Of a DNA stretch of 14,644 bases, positions 1-6,303 are shown piece by piece. The stretch spans positions 1-14,644 of the forward strand of contig JAISSC010000143.1 in assembly GCA_031273305.1 (NCBI GenBank), in the 5' to 3' direction. Each line of letters opens with the position of its first letter. The first letter of the stretch is position 1. Source of the stretch: Flavobacteriaceae bacterium. GTDB taxonomy: Bacteria; Bacteroidota; Bacteroidia; Flavobacteriales; Weeksellaceae. The position numbers and the translations under genes are program-made. The notes below the pieces were generated by a model. It searched no databases, was not told where the DNA came from, and saw nothing but the letters and a program-made list of their open reading frames with translations.

Positions 1-330
1 CATTGATATTTTCTGAACCCCTTTATGCCTTTAAAAACTCAACTATAAGTTCTATTTTTCTTGGTGATTGAACTAATTGCAGTAAAAACATTTTTTTATT
101 CATAACCTTTGAGTGTAATTAAAGCTAATGATAATAAGGGATTCGGAAATTTTTAACTTGAAAAATGTCCTTTAAGCTACAAATATTATGAAAAAAATTG
201 TGATTTTGAGCTTGCATGAATCATAAGAATAGGGACGACACTTATCGTCGACCTGCGGGAAAGAGTAACCTCCCTAATAAAAAATATGTGTCGCATAGTC
301 AAAGTCAATAAAAAGTAGTATTTTTAGCAT
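1..330. other. Non-coding stretch before the dCMP deaminase gene
   Basis: No convincing gene lies here. All three plus-strand frames meet stops early, and the longest open run at the left edge is about 22 codons. The first three bases read as an ATG on the minus strand, so a leftward gene might begin exactly at the window edge, but only its start codon would be visible. The stretch is very A+T rich up to about 230. From 231 to 293 it becomes richer in G+C and holds several short inverted repeats, described separately. I recognise no tRNA, known riboswitch or good -33/-7 promoter pair. Directly before the gene at 331 the sequence TATTTTTA (319-326) is one base away from the Bacteroidota -7 consensus, but it lies too close to the start codon to carry much weight. 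Confidence 0.6.
231..293. repeat. Cluster of short, competing inverted repeats
   Basis: GACGA (234-238) pairs with TCGTC (245-249) around a six-base loop. CGACAC (236-241) also pairs perfectly with GTGTCG (288-293), AGGGA (231-235) with TCCCT (271-275), and GGGA (257-260) with TCCC (271-274). These pairings exclude one another in part, so the segment could switch between folds if transcribed. The right end contains ATGCGACA (minus strand, 296-289), and the same eight bases occur on the plus strand at 2965-2972, next to the REP-like hairpin. It may be a structured leader of the dCMP deaminase gene or a worn repeat element. I recognise no named RNA family. Confidence 0.4.
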
Positions 331-756
331 ATGAAAACGAAATATGATATTGCCTACCTTAAGATGGCTATAGAGTGGGGAAAGTTATCTTATTGTGAAA
401 GGAAAAAAGTGGGTGCTTTAATAGTAAAAGACCGTATGATCATTTCCGACGGGTTTAACGGAACTCCTACCGGTTTTGAAAATATATGTGAAGACGAGAA
501 CGGTAATACCAAATGGTATGTTCTCCATGCCGAAGCAAATGCCATACTAAAAGTAGCTTCTTCCACTCAGTCCTGTGTAGGTGCTACTTTATATGTTACA
601 TTATCCCCTTGTCGGGAATGCAGCAAGCTGATTCATCAGGCAGGGATTAAACGTATAGTTTATATAGATCAATATTCCGATACTTCAGGCATTGATTTCT
701 TAAAAGGAGCCGGAGTGGAAGTAGAACAAATAAGAGAAGATGAACTTCAAATATAA
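331..756 (+). CDS. Deoxycytidylate (dCMP) deaminase family protein
   Basis: This gene probably encodes a cytosolic zinc enzyme that deaminates dCMP to dUMP, feeding thymidylate synthesis. The 141-residue protein has the two parts of the cytidine/deoxycytidylate deaminase zinc site: HAE at residues 67-69, with His67 as a zinc ligand and Glu69 as the proton shuttle, and PCREC at 93-97, with Cys94 and Cys97 as the other ligands. The segment around residues 35-50, with GFNGTPTGFEN, matches the substrate-binding part of dCMP deaminases rather than tRNA adenosine deaminases. The length is typical of the compact Bacteroidota form. The ATG at 331 is chosen because it gives the usual family N-terminus. 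It follows an A+T-rich leader with no Shine-Dalgarno sequence, which is normal in this phylum. The gene stands alone, 114 bases before exbB. The ComEB-like late-competence annotation sometimes given to this family has no support here. Confidence 0.9.
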   Translation: MKTKYDIAYLKMAIEWGKLSYCERKKVGALIVKDRMIISDGFNGTPTGFENICEDENGNTKWYVLHAEANAILKVASSTQSCVGATLYVTLSPCRECSKLIHQAGIKRIVYIDQYSDTSGIDFLKGAGVEVEQIREDELQI

Positions 757-817
757 GCCTTTATATTTTTCTTTTTATCTTATGTAATTAATTATATTAA
801 TCCATAACAATAATTTT

Positions 818-825
818 TACCTTTG
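818..825 (+). promoter_or_regulatory. Probable -7 element for the exbB-exbD-tonB operon
   Basis: TACCTTTG matches the Bacteroidota primary-sigma -7 consensus TAnnTTTG exactly and lies 45 bases before the exbB start, in the only intergenic gap ahead of the operon. No clear TTG -33 element is visible at the usual distance upstream, where the sequence is a run of A and T. The call rests on the -7 match and the position. Confidence 0.5.
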
Positions 826-870
826 CATAGTTACTATAAATAATCTTTATACCAAAAAAACGCTTTATAT

Positions 871-1578
871 ATGAATGATTCTTTGCAGGCAGTACAGACA
901 GTACAAACGATAATGACTCAGGCAGGAGAAGTCAAGACAAAGGAATTTTCCCTAATGGAAATGATAACACACGGAGGAGCGATAGGAACTTTTGTTATGA
1001 TCTGCCTTTTCGCCTTATTTGTGCTTTCTCTTTACCTGTTTTTTGAAAGGTTTTTTGTAATAAAAAAATTCTCCAATAAAAATTCAGGATTGCTGAATGA
1101 TGTTAGAGACCTTATTCATGAGGGAAAGATAGAAGCAGCCTTAGATTTGTGCAAAAGGACACATACCCCTGAAGGACGGATATTGTATAAAGGCTTGATG
1201 AGGATAGGGAAATCTACCCGCGATATTAGTGATGCCATAGAAAATACCGCCCAATTGGAAATTTTTGAATTGGAGAAAAATGTCGGGGTTTTGGGAACTA
1301 TTTCAGGAGCCGCTCCCATGCTCGGATTCTTAGGAACCGTAATAGGAATGATTATTGCATTCTTTGCAACGAGTTCTCAGGATCAGGCAAGTGCACAGAT
1401 GTTAGCCGGAGGGATTTATACCGCTATGGCGAATACGGCTGCCGGATTAATTGTAGGGTTATTGGCGTATTTATTTTATAACATACTGGTTATAAAAATA
1501 GACAGGACGGTATATTCCCTGCAACTGACCGCTATTGACTTCCTTGACATCCTGAATAAACCGGTTACTCAACCCTAG
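871..1578 (+). CDS. exbB: ExbB/TolQ/MotA-family proton channel protein
   Basis: This is the inner-membrane proton-channel subunit of a TonB energy-transducing complex, working with the ExbD and TonB homologues encoded just downstream. The 235-residue protein shows three hydrophobic segments, at about residues 38-58, 139-166 and 181-209, with a cytoplasmic loop between the first and second, as in ExbB. The second segment carries the family's signature Gly/Pro-rich run, GAAPMLGFLGTVIGM (146-160), and the third carries the TAMANTAAGLIVGL motif (184-197) that lines the channel. The length is normal for Bacteroidota ExbB. The start at 871 is preceded by an A-rich leader and is the first good ATG. 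The stop is separated from the exbD start by only 3 bases, so the genes are almost certainly co-transcribed. A TolQ role cannot be excluded from this protein alone, but the following TonB-like gene favours ExbB. Confidence 0.92.
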   Translation: MNDSLQAVQTVQTIMTQAGEVKTKEFSLMEMITHGGAIGTFVMICLFALFVLSLYLFFERFFVIKKFSNKNSGLLNDVRDLIHEGKIEAALDLCKRTHTPEGRILYKGLMRIGKSTRDISDAIENTAQLEIFELEKNVGVLGTISGAAPMLGFLGTVIGMIIAFFATSSQDQASAQMLAGGIYTAMANTAAGLIVGLLAYLFYNILVIKIDRTVYSLQLTAIDFLDILNKPVTQP

Positions 1579-1581
1579 ATT

Positions 1582-2007
1582 ATGAAGCTGAAAAGTAGAA
1601 ATAGAGTTTCTCCGGAATTTAGTATGGCATCTATCACGGATGTTATATTTCTGTTACTGACTTTTTTTATGTTGACCGCTTCTGCCAACCAATCTGCACT
1701 GAGTGTAAAACTCCCGAATGCAAAAGGACAGGAAATGCCGGCAGAAAGAGTATATGTGGCGGTTTCTATTGAAGGTAAATACTTTTTGAACAAAGAGGAA
1801 ATAGCCAAAGAACAGATAGAACCTGCTTTAAAGGCATTGTTCATCAAGTCCAATCCTTCTCCTACCTTTGTTATTGCGGCAGACGAAGATGCTTTGCATA
1901 AAGATGTTATATATTTAATGGACATAGCCAACAGGAATAAATATAAAATTTTGATTGCAACCAATCCTCATATTTCCGATGAAGAATCCATACGTAGCGA
2001 GCAATAA
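1582..2007 (+). CDS. exbD: ExbD/TolR-family biopolymer transport protein
   Basis: This is the second stator subunit of the ExbB-ExbD-TonB motor. The 141-residue protein has a short charged cytoplasmic tail, one membrane segment at about residues 18-36, and a periplasmic domain of about 100 residues, the layout of ExbD. Asp20, in SITDVIF at the start of the membrane segment, is in the place of the essential proton-carrying aspartate of E. coli ExbD (Asp25). The periplasmic part has the VSIEGKYFLNKEEI type of beta-strand pattern common to ExbD and TolR. It starts 3 bases after exbB, and its last codons overlap the start of the tonB-like gene in another frame, so translation of the three is probably coupled. 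Many Bacteroidota loci have two tandem exbD copies, whereas this one has a single copy. Confidence 0.92.
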   Translation: MKLKSRNRVSPEFSMASITDVIFLLLTFFMLTASANQSALSVKLPNAKGQEMPAERVYVAVSIEGKYFLNKEEIAKEQIEPALKALFIKSNPSPTFVIAADEDALHKDVIYLMDIANRNKYKILIATNPHISDEESIRSEQ

Positions 2008-2872
2008 GATACAATACACAACCAATAAAAAAGAACGACTGACAAGTGGTTTTATTACATTTCTTATTTCCGGAGTTACGTTGACCTTTATCCTGCTATA
2101 CAAAACTTCTTTTGTAACGATCACTCCTCCCACTTATATTGATATTAGTTTTGAAATGGAAGATGATTTGGGAGCCAATTACGGAACGGATAAAGTAGGA
2201 TTGGGCGAAGAAGAACCTGTTGAACAAGCAGTATTAGCCGGTAAGGGCGGTAACCTTTCAACCGAAAGTTCTACTGATCTTTCATCATCTTCTCAACAGG
2301 AAGACAAGCCATATCTCTCAGACCCTGATTCTAAAGAGAATGCTTCTGCTGCTTCCAAAAAAACGGATGTCAAAAAGACGGATGCCAAATCCACTACAAC
2401 CACTTCAAAAAATACTTCCAAAAAATCCGATGCAAAGTCGGGAACAGGAGAGGGAGATACCGGAGGCAGTACCAAAGGGAAAGATGCCGTAGGGGCTTTG
2501 ATAAGTGGGAAAGGAAAAAGCACCACATCTACCGGAGAAGGAACCGGAGGAAGACCCGGACAAAATCAGGGAGTGGAAACAGGAGGGAGCGGAAGCGGTG
2601 GAGAAGGAATTGGGAATGGAAGGAATTTAATCAGTTTTATACCCGGAACGATGGGAAGAGGAGGAAAAGTTCCCGGTCATGACTGCACCGGTTCCGGAAC
2701 TATTGTATTTTCTTATACGGTGGATAAAAACGGAACGGTTATTTCCGCAAGCCGTAAATCAGGGACGAGCAATACCTGCCTCGTAGCTACCGGAATCCGT
2801 TGGATAAAACAGTATGTAAAAGCAGATAAAGGAACTCAATCTGTTTCCGGAACTTATAAGATTACTTTTTAA
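1979..2872 (+). CDS. TonB-like energy transducer
   Basis: This gene probably encodes the TonB partner that carries energy from ExbB-ExbD to outer-membrane TonB-dependent receptors. Counting from the ATG at 1979, the 297-residue protein has a basic cytoplasmic tail, a membrane anchor at about residues 23-42, a long Ser/Thr/Lys- then Gly-rich linker at about 75-215, and a C-terminal domain at about 230-297. That domain has the GTIVFSYTVDKNGTVISA pattern (240-257) seen in TonB C-terminal domains of Bacteroidota. Two cysteines, Cys236 and Cys267, flank the core strands and could form a periplasmic disulfide. The linker is rich in Lys, Gly and Ser and poor in the X-Pro repeats of E. coli TonB. A TTG at 1955 in the same frame would add eight hydrophobic residues. 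I prefer the ATG because it gives a normal short charged tail before the anchor. It overlaps exbD by 29 bases. Confidence 0.82.
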   Translation: MKNPYVASNKIQYTTNKKERLTSGFITFLISGVTLTFILLYKTSFVTITPPTYIDISFEMEDDLGANYGTDKVGLGEEEPVEQAVLAGKGGNLSTESSTDLSSSSQQEDKPYLSDPDSKENASAASKKTDVKKTDAKSTTTTSKNTSKKSDAKSGTGEGDTGGSTKGKDAVGALISGKGKSTTSTGEGTGGRPGQNQGVETGGSGSGGEGIGNGRNLISFIPGTMGRGGKVPGHDCTGSGTIVFSYTVDKNGTVISASRKSGTSNTCLVATGIRWIKQYVKADKGTQSVSGTYKITF

Positions 2873-2882
2873 TACTTAACCT

Positions 2883-3035
2883 GAGTTCGGGATAAGAAAT
2901 TAAAAAAAGCTGTAATTCGTTGAATTTTAAATGATTACCCCGCCCATAACGACATCCCGGAGGGATGCGACATTATTCAATTATCTTTCATCATACTCCA
3001 ATCCAAAGAGAATTACAATGTGTTAAACCGAACTC
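2883..3035. repeat. Nested inverted repeat between convergent genes
   Basis: Several complementary blocks occur in mirror order around a central hairpin: GAGTTCGG (2883-2890) with CCGAACTC (3028-3035), TGTAATTC (2911-2918) with GAATTACA (3010-3017), and TTGAAT (2920-2925) with ATTCAA (2975-2980). The hairpin at 2953-2967 sits in the middle. The blocks are perfect, but the spacers between them differ in length and sequence between the two arms. This suggests either an old inverted-repeat element that has decayed or a selected symmetric structure. It lies between the 3' ends of tonB and the minus-strand aminotransferase gene, where it could act as a terminator for both. No open frame of useful length is inside it. 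Confidence 0.6.
2953..2967. repeat. REP-like palindromic hairpin
   Basis: CATCCC-GGA-GGGATG is a perfect six-base-pair stem with a three-base loop, G+C rich in an A+T-rich gap. Short palindromes of this kind recur in intergenic regions of many Bacteroidota genomes and resemble the REP elements mobilised by TnpA-REP (RAYT) transposases. That comparison is from memory. There is no T-run directly after the stem on either strand, so a classical intrinsic terminator is not shown, although the hairpin might still protect or end both convergent transcripts. Confidence 0.6.
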
Positions 3036-3048
3036 CAAGCTAGTCAAT

Positions 3049-4233
3049 TCAGGATAAAGTCTCTTTTATCCTCTTTAAGGCTTCTGTAAGTTCTTCTTCG
3101 GAGGCGGCATAAGACAATCGAATGCAGTCGGCATTTCCGAAAGAAACCCCTCCTACGGTTGCAACATGCGCTTCTTCCAACAGCATCAAAGCAAAATCAT
3201 CGGAGTTGTTTATCTTATGTCCATGAATGGTTTTTCCAAAATAGGCGGAAATGTCCGGAAAGAAATAAAAAGCTCCGGCGGGTTTGTTAACTTTAAATCC
3301 CGGAATTTCCTGTAATAGTTTGAAAACCAAATCCCGTCTGTTTTTAAATCCTTCTATCATATAGTCAATAACCGAAGGGTCTGCTTCTATTGCAGTTATG
3401 GACGCCATTTGTGCAATGCAGTTGGCTCCGGAGGTCATTTGTCCCTGAATCTTATCACAAGCATCGGTCAGCCATTTGGGGGCTCCCATATATCCGATTC
3501 TCCATCCGGTAAGAGAATAGGATTTGGATACTCCGTTTATCGTTGCCGTTTGTTCAAATACTTCCGGAAATTGAGCTATGCTTTCATGCTTCCCCTCGTA
3601 GTTGATATATTCGTAGATTTCATCAGAGATAATGATAATATTCGGATGTTTAGCCAGTACTTTAGCTAAGGCGTGAAGTTCTTCTTTAGTATAAACCGTT
3701 CCTGAAGGATTGCAGGGGGAACTGAATAAAAAGGCTTTGGTTTTTGGAGAAATTGCTTTTTCCAATTGTTGCGGAGTAATTTTGAAATCGGTATCGATAG
3801 TAGTTTCCACCACGATGTTTTCGCCTCCGGCGAGTTTTACCATTTCGTAATAACTTACCCAGTAAGGGCTGGGAACGATAACCTCGTCTCCGTCATTTAC
3901 GACTGAAAGCAATACATTGATAATAGATTGTTTTCCTCCGTTGGAAACAATGATCTGTTCCGGCTTGTAATCTAAATTATTATCACGCTTAAATTTATTG
4001 GCAATGGCTTTTCTTAATTCAAGATAACCCGGCACAGGAGTGTAAGATTTCACTCCATCTTTAATGGACTTAATTGCAGATTCCCTTACAAATTCAGGGA
4101 TTTCGAAATCAGGCTCTCCCAAAGTCAAACTAATCACATTGACTCCCTGAGCTTTTAATTCTCGCGCTTTGTTAGACATCACAAAGGTTTGAGAATAACT
4201 AAGACGGTTGATACGGTCTGATAATAAATTCAT
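3049..4233 (-). CDS. Pyridoxal-phosphate aminotransferase, probably aspartate aminotransferase
   Basis: This is a class I/II fold-type I aminotransferase that would move the amino group between aspartate and 2-oxoglutarate in the cytosol. The 394-residue protein has the expected active-site residues: Asn175 in NPSG (175-178), Asp204 and Tyr207 in SDEIY for holding the cofactor ring, and Lys237 in GVSKSYSLTGWR as the Schiff-base lysine. An arginine in CIRLSYA near residue 371 would bind the substrate carboxylate. LGEPDF at about 38-43 and the overall length match the 1-beta (Thermus-like) aspartate aminotransferases. Exact substrate choice cannot be read from sequence, and a prephenate or other amino-acid aminotransferase is possible. 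The gene is the only one on the minus strand. It is convergent with tonB and divergent from rlmD. The ATG at 4233 gives the standard family N-terminus. Confidence 0.9.
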   Translation of the reverse strand: MNLLSDRINRLSYSQTFVMSNKARELKAQGVNVISLTLGEPDFEIPEFVRESAIKSIKDGVKSYTPVPGYLELRKAIANKFKRDNNLDYKPEQIIVSNGGKQSIINVLLSVVNDGDEVIVPSPYWVSYYEMVKLAGGENIVVETTIDTDFKITPQQLEKAISPKTKAFLFSSPCNPSGTVYTKEELHALAKVLAKHPNIIIISDEIYEYINYEGKHESIAQFPEVFEQTATINGVSKSYSLTGWRIGYMGAPKWLTDACDKIQGQMTSGANCIAQMASITAIEADPSVIDYMIEGFKNRRDLVFKLLQEIPGFKVNKPAGAFYFFPDISAYFGKTIHGHKINNSDDFALMLLEEAHVATVGGVSFGNADCIRLSYAASEEELTEALKRIKETLS

Positions 4234-4264
4234 TTTAGAGTAATTACTTTAGAATAATTTTTTC

Positions 4265-4272
4265 CAAATATA
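4265..4272 (-). promoter_or_regulatory. Probable -7 element for the aminotransferase gene
   Basis: On the minus strand these bases read TATATTTG, an exact match to the Bacteroidota -7 consensus TAnnTTTG, 31 bases before the aminotransferase ATG. No TTG -33 element is obvious at the usual spacing. The divergent gap it lies in must carry promoters for both flanking genes. Confidence 0.45.
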
Positions 4273-4378
4273 AAGGATTTTTTTGAAAAAATGCATGGTT
4301 TTTTAGCTTGAGCAAAAATTATTTAAACGGTTCATTTTCAAGGTATGTTGAGTTTTTTATAAACCACAATTTTTTCCG

Positions 4379-4386
4379 TACTTTTG
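4379..4386 (+). promoter_or_regulatory. Probable -7 element for rlmD
   Basis: TACTTTTG matches TAnnTTTG exactly and lies 23 bases before the TTG start of rlmD, which would give a very short leader. The nearest upstream TTG (4348-4350) is 28 bases away, longer than the usual -33/-7 spacing, so the upstream element is unclear. Confidence 0.45.
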
Positions 4387-4409
4387 TGATTTAATTTTAA
4401 ATCCTAAAA

Positions 4410-5816
4410 TTGAGAGGAAAAAAAAATATTCAATTAAAGAATCTTGAACTTACCACAGCAGGAGCTAAGGGAGTTGCAATAGGCAGGACAGAAGAGGGGA
4501 AGACGGTACTGGTTTCTCATGCAATTCCGGGAGATGTTGTAGATGTGCAGGTAGTAAAATCCAAAAAGAATTATTACGAAGCCAACGTCCTTGATTTTTT
4601 ACACTATTCACCGGATCGGGTAAAGCCCAGATGCATGCATTTTGGAATTTGCGGAGGATGTAAGTGGCAGAATCTTTCCTATGAAAAACAACTGGAATAT
4701 AAGGAAAAAGAAGTTTACGACAATATAAAAAGGATAGGAAAAATAGACGGTTTTTTGGAATTACCCATATATCCTTCACGGGAACAGTATAATTACCGGA
4801 ATAAGATGGAGTTTTCTTTCTCCGGCTCCCGGTGGCTGACCTTTGAGGAAATACGGTCAGGTAAAGAGATAAAGGATAAGGAAGCTCTGGGGTTCCATAT
4901 CCCTCAACAATGGAATAAGGTTCTGGATTTAAAGGAATGTTTTTTACAGAAAGAACCCTCAAACAAGATTAGAAATTCCGTGAAAGAATTTGCTTTGGAG
5001 CAAGATATGGAATTTTATGATTTTAAGGAGCAAAAAGGTTTTCTGAGAACTTTGATGATACGGTCAAACTCTAAAAATGAATTATTGATATTAGTTCAGT
5101 TTTTCAGAGAAGATGAAAGGCAGATAAAAAAGTTGTTGTCATTCATTCAGGAGAGATTTCCGGAGGTAAAAACAATTGTCTATGCTGTTAATCCTAAAGG
5201 TAATGACAGTATTTATGATCTGGACATACGTATTTTTTCAGGAGAAGGATTTTTAATGGAGGAAATAGAAGGATTGAAATTTAAGATAGGGGCGAAATCA
5301 TTCTTTCAGACCAATTATGAACAGGCGGTCAAACTGTACGAAATTACAAGGGATTTTGCCGAACTGAAAGGTGATGAAACGGTATATGACTTGTATACAG
5401 GTACGGGAACTATTGCCCAGTTTGTTTCTAAAAAGGCAAAAAGCGTAATCGGAGTTGAAGCGGTTCCGGAAGCGGTTATTGCTGCAAAAGAGAACGCTGA
5501 ATATAACAATATACGGAATTGTCGTTTTTATTGCGGAGATATGAAAGATATTTTTACAGATGAATTTATTCTGGAAAACGGACATCCGGATGTAATTATT
5601 ACAGACCCTCCCAGAGACGGAATGCATAAAAATGTCGTAAAAACTATTTTAAGAATTGCTCCGGAAAAGGTAGTATATGTCAGCTGTAACTCCTCCACAC
5701 AGGCGAGAGATTTGGAACTGATGAAGGAAAAATATCGGGTGGTGAAAGTTCAGGCAGTAGATATGTTTCCTCAAACCCATCATGTAGAAAGCGTTGCGCT
5801 TCTTAAACTAAGATAA
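4410..5816 (+). CDS. rlmD: 23S rRNA m5U methyltransferase (RlmD/RumA family)
   Basis: This enzyme probably uses S-adenosylmethionine to methylate a uridine at C5 in 23S rRNA (U1939 in E. coli numbering). The 468-residue protein has an N-terminal TRAM-like domain (about 5-65). Four cysteines in the [4Fe-4S] arrangement follow: Cys75, Cys81 and Cys84, then Cys177. The C-terminal methyltransferase fold has DLYTGTGT (327-334) for SAM binding, DPPRDG (399-404), the catalytic Cys426 in VSCNSS, and HVE (458-460) with the presumed base Glu460. The iron-sulfur cysteines fit RlmD better than TrmA. The start is a TTG at 4410: a stop lies four codons upstream in the same frame and the next in-frame ATG is at residue 76, inside the cluster motif. 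The next gene begins 4 bases after its stop, so they probably share a transcript. Confidence 0.93.
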   Translation: MRGKKNIQLKNLELTTAGAKGVAIGRTEEGKTVLVSHAIPGDVVDVQVVKSKKNYYEANVLDFLHYSPDRVKPRCMHFGICGGCKWQNLSYEKQLEYKEKEVYDNIKRIGKIDGFLELPIYPSREQYNYRNKMEFSFSGSRWLTFEEIRSGKEIKDKEALGFHIPQQWNKVLDLKECFLQKEPSNKIRNSVKEFALEQDMEFYDFKEQKGFLRTLMIRSNSKNELLILVQFFREDERQIKKLLSFIQERFPEVKTIVYAVNPKGNDSIYDLDIRIFSGEGFLMEEIEGLKFKIGAKSFFQTNYEQAVKLYEITRDFAELKGDETVYDLYTGTGTIAQFVSKKAKSVIGVEAVPEAVIAAKENAEYNNIRNCRFYCGDMKDIFTDEFILENGHPDVIITDPPRDGMHKNVVKTILRIAPEKVVYVSCNSSTQARDLELMKEKYRVVKVQAVDMFPQTHHVESVALLKLR

Positions 5817-5820
5817 AAGT

Positions 5821-6303
5821 ATGTTTCGGAAAAAAATAAATTTATCAGCATTCCTCTTCCTTACTTTAGTATTCATTTACTCTTGTATAGACGATGATGT
5901 TTGTAACGAAGTTACAACCCCCCGTTTGACGATAGTTCTGGACAGTTTGGGAAGTAAATACAAGAAAAATAGTCTATACGTTGACAGAAAAAATGCAGAT
6001 GGAACTATTTCTCAGGAAGGGATATTTTTAGGAAAAGACAGCATTAAAATTACATTAAATGCCTTATCAAATGAAACCGTTTATTACTTTTATGATAGTG
6101 CCAACACCCTCGATTCGGATAAAAACAGTATAACCGTAAGATACCAAACCGAGCATAAATTCGTTTCAAAAGCCTGCGGATTTAAAGTCCTGTATAATCA
6201 GGTAACTTATGAAGGCTCTTATCTTACCAATATTAAGTCTATAACCCCACTAACTACAGAAATACACAATGAATCATCGACGAATTTACGTATTAGTTAC
6301 TAG
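5821..6303 (+). CDS. Small lipoprotein, DUF6452-like
   Basis: This gene encodes a predicted envelope lipoprotein of unknown function, 160 residues long. It has a basic start, a hydrophobic stretch and the lipobox IYSC, giving lipidated Cys22. The mature protein begins C-I-D-D-D. An acidic run directly after the cysteine resembles the lipoprotein export signal described in Capnocytophaga, so surface exposure is possible. The rest is rich in predicted beta strands and contains further cysteines (for example in DDVCNE and SKACGF) that might pair. From memory the protein resembles the DUF6452 family of flavobacteria, often found next to rlmD and a DUF6048 gene, as here. That assignment is unverified. 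It starts 4 bases after rlmD, and its last 35 bases overlap the next gene in another frame, suggesting coupled translation and a shared role. Confidence 0.78.
   Translation: MFRKKINLSAFLFLTLVFIYSCIDDDVCNEVTTPRLTIVLDSLGSKYKKNSLYVDRKNADGTISQEGIFLGKDSIKITLNALSNETVYYFYDSANTLDSDKNSITVRYQTEHKFVSKACGFKVLYNQVTYEGSYLTNIKSITPLTTEIHNESSTNLRISY

Noticed and set aside
1..3. Minus-strand ATG at the very left edge as a divergent gene
   Set aside because: Only the start codon would be visible, and the nearest -7-like sequence on that strand (40-47) has one mismatch, so it cannot be supported as a feature.
1955..1978. Upstream TTG start for the TonB-like protein, giving 305 residues
   Set aside because: It would add eight mostly hydrophobic residues before the charged tail. 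The ATG at 1979 gives a normal TonB N-terminus with a moderate overlap into exbD.
2350..2430. Repeated A-rich and ACGGATG-containing stretches that look like tandem repeats
   Set aside because: They encode the Lys/Ser/Thr-rich linker of the TonB-like protein and have no regular unit, so they are low-complexity coding sequence.
4465..4962. A 165-codon open frame on the minus strand inside rlmD
   Set aside because: It lies wholly within a gene with complete catalytic motifs on the other strand, and its translation shows no recognisable domain or signal. It is an antisense shadow.
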